From assembly GCA_024449915.1 (NCBI GenBank), contig JAMZAV010000358.1, positions 1,237,501 through 1,301,500 on the forward strand: 64,000 nucleotides of DNA. Reading direction: 5' to 3'. The notes below the pieces were generated by a model. The model searched no databases, was not told the DNA's origin, and worked only from the letters and a program-made list of their open reading frames with translations. Positions 31,905 to 44,300 of the stretch are shown piece after piece (position 1 is the stretch's first letter; every line of letters begins with the position of its first letter). The DNA comes from Sweltsa coloradensis (lineage: Eukaryota > Arthropoda > Insecta > Plecoptera > Chloroperlidae). The position numbers and the translations under genes were made by a program.

Positions 31905-34900
31905 CTAGGACGGAAGGACATTTCATTTATCACCTGTAGATATTTACATGGTTAACATTTAGGCATTGTAATAGAATCGTAGATTAGATTAAAATAACAC
32001 CAAACACATAAGCAGCAAAATTAGACATAACATTCACAGAACTATACAATCCTGCACTAACAAAAGATTTAACAAGAATAAAACTAAACTAAAATACATG
32101 ATGTGTACGTATTCACTCAATTATAGGCCACAAATGAATGGAAAACCTTTATTTTGAACCCTAACATTTTTAACAGTAAAATATACAGTATTATGTTACT
32201 ACCTATTGACAAATTGATACGCATAATGGCCGCATACTACCACCTTTTTAACTTGATATTATAAAAAATATATATATACTCTAGGCCTGTATTCTAGGGA
32301 TGTGCAAACCCACTTTTTTTTACTTTTGAACTTAACTCAAACTTTCCCAGTTGAAAAAGACAAACTAGTCAAAAATATCGAACTGTATCGAAACTGAACC
32401 AATATATAAAAGTTATCTGGACCGGCACCTCCACTAAGAAAGTATGCAACTTCTGGACCGGCACCTCCACCATCCAATGTTTTGTTTTAAAATTTGTACC
32501 TATAAACTGAGAACCATTTTTTGACATGTCAAATAATGGGTGCCCTGCCCGCACACTACTACAAATTAGTAAAATAAAATAAAGTAGTATGATTGGAGAA
32601 GGGTTGACAGGTTGGGAAAGCATAGAGAACACAAAGAACATAAAACCCAGCCTGAAGGGCTGGGGGCGACAAAACTTTTCACCTGCTGATAACAACTGCA
32701 GCTAATTTAAAGTTGTTTTGTTACCTTAATCCACAACGCGTTTCGTCCTTCTGGGACTCATTCTTTATGTTTAATTATGTAACTATTTATGTTCTTTGTA
32801 CTTTCCCAACCTGTCAACCCTTCTCCAATCATACTAAACTAGCCGATTGGCCTTTTCCTAATTGTAATAAAATAAAATAAAACGTTTTTTGAACTTTGTT
32901 TTCACTCAGAACTCGAACTTCGAACATTCGCACATCCCTACTGTATTCGCATAAATACAGTAGTGTTGTAATTTTGTAAACAGTCATTTATTTCACTCAC
33001 GATTACTATGTCATGCCTCTACGAGACTGAAAGATTATCTGATAGTTACAACTATTTTTTTTTATATAATGTGTATGAATAGTGGGGTTGCCCATTACAA
33101 GCAGAGACTCGGCACGTTACGTATAAATCAATGGATTGGACTCTGAAATGACAGGCGTGATTACTATACAGCTTTGGTCATGACTTAGTTTTTGGTTTAT
33201 TTGGATTAAGGGCGCGTCAACCAAGAGGTCATAATGCACCACTGTAGCCTACGGGTTATGGAGAAGAGAGCCCATCTGGTCAGAAACAGCCAAGGGTAGG
33301 GGGATGAAAGAGGGGGTTCTCACGTTGTGGTCGTCATTGACTTTTTCATCGTTCGTTGTGTCATTGTCGTCGTCGGGGAAGTCGTCAAGGGAAAGGTCCC
33401 AGACGACGATTACTAGAGCTCGCCTCTAGTTTAGGGGAGTTATATACTCCCCTCTTACTAGCTGAAGTTTGCAATGTGAACTTTTTCTCTTGAATCGCAT
33501 TGTACGATTAGCAGAGCCATGCTCTGGGTCAATTCTACCCGGGCCCAGACGGGGGGTCATGGCTTGGTACAATAAATGAAGGACAATAAGTTTAATAACA
33601 CCAACTTATAAGTTGCAACGAGCATAATTATCTTCGAGTTAAACAAACCTTCCCACTTACATGGTTTACAAATCACAAAATATATAGCATTGACTATTAC
33701 ACGCCCCCTCGTGGTGTGGAAAAAAAACTCGTTTTATGGAAAACCTCGTTCCCCCCAAGGTCGTATGTTAACAGAGGATTAGTTATAGTGATGACAATTC
33801 ATTAATCATTGTTGACAATCGTTGGTAGGGTTTCTCAAAGTAAACATGGAACAATTTTCACAATTTTACAATTACAAATTATCTTTCGACTACCGGCATG
33901 AAAAATTGACTTGAGGTAGAATCCATTTGGTCGAGTTAAACCAAGTTTACCTGAGGTGAATAAGGTAACGCAGCCACTTCTGGAAGTCGTCGGGTTGGCA
34001 ACTGCCGTCGGTGTTGGCCGGCATGTAGAGCGTGCGCTGGCGGAGGAAGGTGTGCGAGTTGGTAGGCATGTCGGTCAGGTCGTACATCACAACAAACATC
34101 TTAACGACCGTTCCCATGGGATTGAACAGCGTCACCTGGATCGTACCGCAGCGCGGAACATTGTAGCCTTTCTTGCCCAGATTGATGTGAGCCTGGATGG
34201 AGCAAACATTGTATGTTTAAAAACAGTGACAAACCTGTAAGTTTGTGGTTTATTTTGTCAAGTGGTTGGCAACACACTTGATACTGCACACTCTTCTGTT
34301 TGGATTGGAGAAGAGTTGGGAGAGAATAGAGGACATAAAGAATAGCCTGAGGGCAACTACACTCTTCACCTGCCTGTTTGTTTGTTTATTTGTTCCATTA
34401 TTATTCTGCAAGACTGTCTCCACAAAAGTATAGGATTTGTCATTGACATAAGACTCAACATTAATAGATACATACATAGAGAAATTTGGCATAGTGACGA
34501 CAGATTTAAGATACATTTTTCTAGTTCTACTAAAAAATTCAAATACTTTCACATGCATGGCAATTTAACAAAAAGAAAACAATTTGATGGTTCCTCCTTT
34601 ATGCTACTCTAATTGAGTAATGCAGAGTAGACCTACATTGAAACAAGTCTATGTATAACTCACCAGGTAGGGCGTGGACACCTTGTCGTTGTCCCCGAGC
34701 GTGTAGAAGAACACGGTGATCGGAAGCGTGACGTGACGGGGGCAGAAGGAACCGCTCGCTCCGAGGCTGGCGGTGAAACCCTGGACCGTGCTGACCGGCT
34801 CCAGCCTCCCGTTCAACACGGACTCCTCGAAGGTTCCGAGGAGAGACGACGCGAGGTGGGTGTAGTGCGACCAGCAACACCGGACCGGGGGGACAGAGAT

Positions 34901-37900
34901 CTTGGGGGAGCACGGGGAGCGGCCTGGAAGAGAACTGACTTTATAGTACACCAACAACAAAGTTACCACTTACCAGAGTACACATTATTTAACTTCGAAC
35001 TACAACTAATCTTTGCTACAACATATATGTGTGATGCAGTTTTTTCCATAATGTGAAGAAAAAACACTTTTTTAAACTTCAGCTTGTTAAATGAATCTTT
35101 TACAGTGAAAATGCTCTAGCAAATTAGGTAGGTAGGCCTACTCTTGTCTTGAGAAAAATTAGTCATCAAATGTTGATAATTTGACAGTAAGTACAGTCAT
35201 GAAGTTAAGTCAGAACAGAAGTTGCCATCTTTGTTACCTTAGTATGAACCTTAATTTGTAATCCAAGTAACATTTCTACTAGTGTTACTAAACTGGATGT
35301 GTGGAGCAGGTGAATGTACCGGGACATCAAGGTTCAAGGAGACAAACTGGATCAGAGGAAGGCGGAGTCCTATCCCTACTGGATGACTAGAAAATACATG
35401 ATGACATGAATAATCAATAATGTTGTCATTTGTGGGAATATGAAAAGAAGACTAAACGGACTGCGTTTACACACTGATATGAACCTTGGATCAATTCACG
35501 TTAAAATACCTAAAACGTAAAGAAATGCAAGTACCTTCGCTCTCCGCGTCGTCGCTGCTGAGACTGAGGCTGTCGTCCGCCTGGCTGACGGTCGAGTTTG
35601 TCTCGAACAGCGCACTACGTATTGCCGACACACAGTTGATGGAGCTGTCGAAGTCGAAGCACGTCGCGTTGCGTCTCACAGGGGCGGGGCTCGAAGTCAG
35701 GGGGAGACCCGTCCTCGAGTGGAACACCAGGCTGGCGGCCGTGTCCAGGTTACGGCGGAACTTGGCCTTCTCGGAAGCGCTCGGAACTTGGCGGTTATCC
35801 TGCGAGTCTTCCGCTTCCTTCGTTGGTCCCGCGGGTTTATTAATCACCTCTGTCGTTCTGAACGGCACGTTAATATCACTTTTAATAGCTTCGATTCTAG
35901 TCCTCGGCCCCTTAGGATTGCTAACTTGTGGAGGGTACGAATCTCCATCGTTGATCACAGTGAAAGAAGGTTTACTAACTAGGTTTTTGCCGTCGACGGC
36001 ATCACAAGGCACTTTATCGTTTAGATCACATCTCCTTTTGTTTAATTTATTACTCCTGGGAATACTCAACAGCGGTCGCTCGTCAATGGTAGACGAGAGA
36101 CAGTCAAACTCGTTTTGGTTGGATTTGGCAGTGAATTTTCCCCGAGAGGTGAGACTTTTGAGAAAGCTGTCAGACGGGAGATTGTCGTCCAACAGAAATA
36201 GAGGGTCACTAGATTTCTTGTCACCAACACTATCACAATTGTGCAACGGTTCTTCGTCCAGATCACTTTTGAAATCAAAACGTTTTCTCTTGGCGCCCGA
36301 TGAAGAGCCGCAAGAGTCTTTCGCACTGCATGACTTTTTGTCCACGCCTAAACTGATTTTTGACATTTGTCTAGACAAGGCCGAAACTTCGTCACACGTA
36401 GGCCTACTATTTTTCCCGAGAACGGAATTATTGTTTTTAGCCTTGACATCGTTATTATCACTTGTTCGAAGAATTGCCTCCATGAAAAGGTCTGCTTTGC
36501 CCGTCGAGGAGGTTTTCAGTTGCAAAGGAGATGCTTGAAGGTTGTACACCAGAGAATTACAATCGTTTAAAGGTTGAGACTTTTGGTTTGGTTGGCAGTT
36601 TAAGCTCCGTGCATTTTCGGGAGAACAAGAATGTGCTTTGTTGCCGTGATGCGAAGATGGTCCATTTCTATCCCTGCAAATAATCAATGTTTATAATATT
36701 AGTAAGTACGGTACACACCATGGTAGGATTAGACAAGACAAGATACACCATTTGCCCAAGATAACGGGAGAAAGAAACCTTGAAATGAGAAAATACAAAA
36801 TCAAGGTCCAGTCAAATATAAAGTAAATGTTAATTATGTAAAATACGATAATAGGGGAAATGCTTCTATATTTTATTCAAAGTTTTGTGAACTAACCTGA
36901 GAACTGACAAAACTTCTTCAAACTCTCGCCGACTTAGTTCCAGGTTCAGCTTCTGTCCAGCGCTGGTCTTGACTTCGCTCTCCTCTTTCCTGATGCGTTT
37001 GGCCTGTTTCTCCGCAAAGACGACCTTGGGATCGCACTTTTCATCGGGGTGTAGTTTTGAGCAGGATTCCGTCGAGAAAGTCGGCGATTTAGATCGAAAC
37101 CGATACGGCGCGTTGTCCAAACTCGACGATCCTTGCGGTTCGAGTTGCGACTTGGGGTGTTCGGGCGGGTTGTTATTGGAAGCGCTGAAAGGGGATGGTT
37201 TGCGCCTGTGCGCCGCGGAAGGTAGGGGTTCGATCTCCTCTTCGAACGCGCAACGGCAGTGATGTTTCCCGGGCCGCGTGCAAGGGTTCTGCATCCTGTC
37301 GTCCACCACTCCGGGGATGTTCTCCGTGAACGACACGTCTCTCCTCCTGGCCAATCCCTGTCGACCGCGTCTCGGATGCTGCAAGCTCATTGGCGGGCTC
37401 GGCGGACTGTCGTCGCGGCGACAACGCGCAAACAACGGGTTATCGGAGGCTTCGGACGACGAGGGGCTGTTACAGCGGGCCGGACTCTGGTATTTCCGCG
37501 AGAAGTGCTCGACATTCTGAGAGTTAGGGTCGGATAAAGTGTCCACCGTTGACTTCTCCCCGATCTCCGAACCGTGGTGAACCGCACAGAGAACCTTGGG
37601 CACAACCTCCATCCTGGGGGCGGCCCTGCGCACCGAGACCTTGATGCACGTACTCTTGGAGACGGAGGCGATGGGGAAACTGTGGAGCTGGGACTGGGAG
37701 CGGAACTGAGAAGCAAACGCCTCGCCGGGCACCGTCACGCGGTAGTTGACGTGCGCAGGGTTGGCACCCTTGCTGCTGCTCCACCAGGCAGACAACTGCG
37801 AGAAGTGGAGCTGCGAGCGGACGGCTTGGAACAAACCTCGCACGGTCATCGGAGGAGGGTCAGAACACCTAAACATGACAAAACACAACCGTCAAGAAAC

Positions 37901-40900
37901 ATATTATAGAGAACACAATTTAAACATTTTCAAAACAAGGTTTATTCAATCATTGTTAAATGTGTAACTATTTATGATTTATGAGTGCTCATACAACTTT
38001 GGGCAATTGTTAAAAATGGAAGAACGTAAGCCTACAGATTAATTAGTGAATTAATCTCACCTTAGCTACCGGTAGTGAATTATTAATATGAATTGATAGG
38101 AAAGAGGGTAAAATACTGATAAGTCATCAATTTAGGATTGATTTATAATTAGGCAAGTACAGTAGTTGAAACAAAATTGTTTTCTTTCACTATTAATTGG
38201 TTAACGATATCAACCTGGAACCATTTGACATTCTGACCATAAATAAAGAGAATAATATTAACACTCTCCTGGTCACATTAAACACTGGAGTTCTCTCAGA
38301 CCCGGGCAACGCTTTAGAACGCTCTGGCCGGGAGAGGGTTAACACTCTCCTGGTCACATTAAACACTGGAGTTCTCTCAGACCCGGGCAACGCTTTAGAA
38401 CGCTCTGGCCGGGAGAGGGTTAACACTCTCCTGGAGTGCGATCATGTAAGCTTGTAGAATTCGATTTCTTAGAAAGCTCATGAGCTCTCTATCGTTACCT
38501 CAATTCTGTGACAACTATCCTAAAGTCCGACCACGTAACTCGTGACAACAGCGATAACTACAGTGACAAATATTTAGCGTGAGCAAAGGAGATCGCGCTA
38601 CGAGTTGTCACCTATAGAAAGCTCAAATTACAAATGGCGGACTTGTTTCATATCAATACCGCCTCAGCTCTGTTATATTTAATAACAATAAAATGATGCA
38701 CTTTAGATGTTATTTGTTACACGTAGATCACATAACAAGGTATGCAGAACAATAATAAACTATCTAGGTTCAATAACTTTATCAAATAATCTTCAAATTG
38801 CTCAGTTTGTCGTAGGCGTATGTAAGGCCTAGCCCATACTGTGCGTAAGCTTACCATGAAGGCTAGATTACAAGGACTCTAGTCCACCGTGTAGCCGGCA
38901 TCCATACGCCCGTACGAAAATATGTAATTCATAAGAGACTATTTTGAATTTGCCTCCTCTTGGCACAGCTGCTACAGCCTTCCGAGTTTCCAGCCGTCAG
39001 CCGTGTAGGCCTGTACATGTTGCCTGCATAACAACCTAACCTTCTTTACATTGGTGGGTGACAGTCTGTCAAACACTGCGCTAGGGGCCTAGGGCCAGGC
39101 GTAGTAAGTCCTATTATTTTTCTGTAGGGCCAATTACGACTAGTCATATCACAAGTGTTAGGCCTAGTCAATTTAAGCCCGGCAGGTAGGAGTAGTAGTA
39201 TAGAATAGTACAGTAGAATAGAGGCTTTGATGCTTAGCCTAGATCGCAGGGCTCCTCTAACCTTACTTTTCGCATTAGTATTCGGTTCTAGGGCTTGGTG
39301 TAGGCTATGCCGACACACATAATGGATGGGTCTAGGGCCTACACAATGGCCTTTGACCCGCAGTTAATTTCATGTCATCCCTATGTAAGACCAGCTAGGT
39401 GCTGTTCTCATATTGCGATATATGCTTGTGATGAATGCGATAGGATAGTGCATGTCATTGTCAACCTGAGAAGGATTGGCCTAGCATAGGCTAGCCTAGC
39501 ATAGGCTAGCCTAGCTAACTCATCACTTGTCTAAGCTAGTCTACAGTGCCCTAGTCTGTAGGCCCTTATCTTGCTCGGAGAACTACTATCCCAAGCCTTG
39601 CCCTACAGTTACATTAGTTCGACCAAACCCCAGGCCGTGAGCAAGGATCAAACTTCGGACCTGCACGCAAACCTTATGATCCACTACGGACAGCTATTCT
39701 CTGTTACCGTACACATAAAAGAATCTCTACCTACTCAATCAACAAAACACTGAATCACGTACATGTAATTCACGACCAATATGACAGACCCAGGTTCGAT
39801 ACCCGGCTGAGATAAATGATTTAATTTTTCAATTTATTTCCAACTATTTTAAATCTGAATACTTGGTAACTTAACTTGTACCTTCCATATTTAATGCTAA
39901 ACAAGGTACCGTAGGTGATTGGCAGAGAAACACTGAAGTGAATGGTGCTAAAGAATGCAGCTTTCAACTTTTCAAGCACTATATAGTTGTAATGTTTAAT
40001 CCTTTGTGTAGTAACATTTCTTTAAAATATGTACCAACCTAGGCCTATGTACAGTAAGTATAGGCTTGACAGCTATCTACAGTAGACGGTACCTACCTAG
40101 GTAGGCCTACTGTATTAGGTAGGCCCTACTTATATTTTTGCTTGGGTGTATTTTTTAATATTATTGTATTAAAACAGACATTGTATTGATTTTAACAAAG
40201 ACACTATTTGATTTTGTAGTATGCCTGCAAGAGGTCCATGCTTATAAACTATAAAATATAAGCACAATTATTCTCTAGACCTCAAATAGTAGCTAGTTAT
40301 GTAGGCCTACCACATTTCTAATAAATCTGCATCATTGACATTTTGCTCCTACTTCCTCTACAACCATATTGATCTTCTTTTAGTATGGCTACCACATTAA
40401 TCAATAGGATATTAAAATATGTATTTAAAAACACCTCTCCCCTAGATTTAAAAATGTAAATTCTGTCCTTCACAAGGAGTGAAGCCAAAATTATATAAAG
40501 ATGTAATTTCTAACCAAATTTAATTGCATTTCAGTAAAACACTACACAAAATTGTCTGTGTAGGGCCTAAATGATAATAGAAGAGGCATTATATTTATAC
40601 AGTCTGAGGCACTTGTGTAGATGTGTTCATGTGACACACACACATGCTAATTATTTTGAATTGTAAACAAAAATGCCTTGTTTCTGTAGAATTAGTTTCA
40701 ACATTTCCCTTATAAAAAGTACCTATAATAAGACAAGTTTTTTTATTTTACACTTTTATGCTTGCTACAGACCCAAATTGGAAAACAATTAGTGTAGTTT
40801 GTCTGAGAAAGTGCCATTACCCATACAAATGCTGAATCCTGATATTTGAAAACAGTTTGACACCACTGGTAGCTGCTTATTTGTTAACTTAGGCCTACAC

Positions 40901-41281
40901 TATCTGTGTTCACTTATCCTTCCTAGTATACCTTCCCAAATGGTGGCTAATAGAAACATGCCAATCAACATATCTGCAAGGGAAGTCTTTTCTACAATGT
41001 TTGTAGGCTGTAAGGATGGCAATTGTAATTTTGCCTTGGAAATCGAAGTATGAACTTTGCATACAAAACATAGGGTTGTGCAAGAAGACCTACTGTCTTT
41101 CTACATCCAATTAAACATACCTAATAATAATAAAGCTTTTCTCTGGATGGTCAGGGATTGTATAAAACTTGAAAAATCAGTTGGCTTGTAAATTGTAACC
41201 AAGGCTACTATTATGCAATGAATCAATAAATAATACACAGACATTTTTTTTACTATTTTTTTAATTTATTATTTATAGTTA

Positions 41282-41353
<72 letters not shown>

Positions 41354-44300
41354 TTTGATTCATTTTATTACGTAGGCTCCGATATGAATTTACGTCATGT
41401 TGGTACGTATTTGAATTTACCGCTTTTTTCATTTTTTCACTGCCTTTCAATGATTTTTATTTGCGATTTAACGCTGTAAACATGGCTGTGAAGGTACGAT
41501 AATTTATCGACGTACAATAATATCTACGTCGATAATTATTATCGTACGTCGATAAAGAAGTTTTCTAGTAGAAATCGCTTTCTATAGAGAACGTTAGCTA
41601 TGTAGTTACGTGATCGCAAAAGTTATCTATTGTAGCTAGAGATAACGATAGAAATCGTTTTCTATCGTTATCTCTGGAGTTTTACGTGATCGCACTGCTG
41701 GGTCACATTAAAACACTGGAGTTCTCTCAGACCCGAGCAACGCTTTAGAAGGCTCTGGCCTGGAGAGGGTTAAGGATGCATTTCTCGATTTGGTTAGTCA
41801 GGAAACACTCCCATAGGTGGAATTGTTAATATTTTTAAAATTTATATTTATATATATTTTTTCGAATGCCTTCAATAAGCTCATGTGAACTCTCAATGTC
41901 CAGTTAAAATTTATATTCAGCTGATTTTATAATAAAATAATTGGTCGAATTGGTGATAACAAGTTATCTGTCAGTTAAATTTACTTGCACATTGATACAC
42001 AGAGCCTAGGACAGTTACCTCTTGGTAACGGGCACCATGGAGACGAGCCACTGTTCCAGCAACAAGTCCCCGGGCGAGGGAACGTTGGCCACATCTGTGC
42101 AGGCCGCCTTCTGAGTCCCGCACGGACAGTCGGGACACAGCAGGACTTCCACGCAGAGCGGGACGTTGTTCTCCCACAGCAGCTGGAGGTGTTTCCGGAG
42201 ATTCTCTGCTCGCTGGCACAGGAAGCTGGAAGCAGGGACGGGAAATAAACTCTCTCGCACACTGGCACTCGTGAGTTACGCGTGGGATAAAGTGCTGCAA
42301 TATGTGAACGGTAATACCCGGTAAAAGTGTTTATCTTAAAGTTTGCATGACTTAAACATAGTTATTATGAATGCCTCTAAATATAATTTTTTTTAATCTT
42401 CATAAAATGTGCAAGAAAAATCATCTCATCAAATGTGAAACAAATAAGAAATTCCTATTTGTTTAACATTTTTTAAATCACTTTAATCACCAAGAAAATT
42501 GTTAATTTTGTTACCTTTAACAGGCACGAATGTTCAACTTGTTTATCCCACCCGTATCGTGCATGAGTAGGCCTTATGATATAACGAGCAATAGCATCAC
42601 AGGAGAATGATCGATAAATGGATGTTGAATAGCAATTACCATGGGGGGATCGAACCCGCACCTTTCTGGCATTGAACTAGGAAACTGAATTAAGGACAAG
42701 GTGGAGTTCTTTAATTTTACCATCTTAATGACCAACCCATTGATTGAACAGTGGGGTACAGAAAAGAGTAGTGAGTCTTTTGTGTATTTCGTTCAAACAA
42801 CTCTAAAATCACATGTCAAGACAATCGCTCACTATACAAGCCCAGCCCACGGATAAATGAACATTATTAGGCCTACTTCAGGTCAGACATAACAACTTTG
42901 TGGGCATCTCATTAGATAAGAAACTACACAACGTAATGAGCTTAATGTCAAACACAACAGAACATGCAACAGATAGAATGTGAAGAAAATCTTCCCTGGA
43001 ACCGGGCGTGCCGTAAGGGCACACGTGACCTTGACGTTTGTGCCCTCAAATACCAATAATAATAATAGAGGTGCCGAGCCCAAACCAACGAGCCCACCGC
43101 TCGCTTGCATAGACAGGGCCGACCTAGTTTGGACAGCGATATATGCAAACTTGTCATTGAAGAGAGTTGCATTTAAGCCCAGGGAAGATGGGATTTAGGA
43201 TTGCGTCTTTTGAATTTGAATTTATTCATTCTGTCATTCATCATTGCCATTCATTAAATTTAGTTAACATATGAAATAGATGTTTATTTGAGCACCTTTA
43301 ACTAACGGTTTGTGGCGACGTAATCGTGTCTTGTGGTTTGATATGTTCTCGTTCTTCATCTTGTTGTTTGTTGTCTGTTTTGGGTATAACCGGTATTCCG
43401 AGGTTTTCATCCAGCGCTCATGAGCAACCATCTTGTCCTTCTGTCACGCGTCTTGTAAAACATACCTTTCTTGTTTCTTTAAGGAGACTTGAGCTCAGCT
43501 ACTCAAAGATGAACGTCTTAGCTATTCAATCTCCGTTTACTTTGCTTTCCTTCAAACGCCTCATTCCACGGCTCTCGTAGTTTCGCTCTTCGTTTCACGT
43601 TAACATGGGATGTACCTTGAAGAACACTCGCTATCGCCGGCGGTATCGCTCGCATGCACATCGCCTACGTCGGTCAGGAGGGGTTGGTTGATAGAGAGAG
43701 ACCACGCTTCAGCCACATACGAGAGGATTGTTTGAACTAAGTCTGTGTGATAAGTAACACAAATCAAATGATTGGTATTTGAAATAATAAAGAGTGGTTT
43801 TATAATTGAGGGGCTCTAGCTCTCGATGTGATGGGTGTTCTAGAGTTTACAGATGACACTCTTGGAACCAAGGATGAGGGTCCAGGGGGGGGGGCGAGGT
43901 TCCAGGACTGAGTGCAGAGGGGGGAATAGAGAGCCGCCCTTGGAAACATTTGTTTAAACTATTTTTAAATAAGGAGTATAAAAATCACTCTCCTATATTA
44001 CACTACAAGTGATTTAAAACTTAAAAGTCATTCACCAATTGTCAAACATTAAGTCATTCACCAGTACCAGTAATTGCCAAGAAATAGTGATGGATAGCAA
44101 CTAAAAGAAGAGACAGGTACTTAACTTACAGAAATTTTGAATATTTCTCCAAGAAGTTCAATGGTTGTTGGCAAAACAAACCGTAGATACCAGCAGGCCT
44201 ACCATTTATTTTTACCACAAATATCTGCCTCTGAATTTATCATTAACTATACTATGTCATGTAGCCTAACCTGCAAGTTATTTACAATCTCACTCTCAAC

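Larger units (their letters stand above)
38435..41696. mobile_element. Candidate 3.26-kb inverted-repeat element splitting the 81-bp tandem repeat
   Basis: The left end reads AGTGCGATCATGTAAG. The reverse complement of the right end reads AGTGCGATCACGTAAA. They match at 14 of 16 bases. The block sits exactly where the third 81-bp unit is interrupted, and CTGG is found directly outside both ends (38431-38434 and 41698-41701), compatible with a short target duplication. No transposase frame is seen. The interior has a (TTA)n tract, a 38-bp palindrome and many 'tcgata/tatcga' hairpins near the right end. The superfamily is not known to me. Confidence 0.7.

Noticed and set aside
35486..36538. 350-residue plus-strand open frame
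   Set aside because: It is the exact antisense shadow of Atos exon 5, whose minus-strand frame has splice sites and fits the joined gene.
41253..41450. Poly-isoleucine open frame
   Set aside because: (TTA)n microsatellite.
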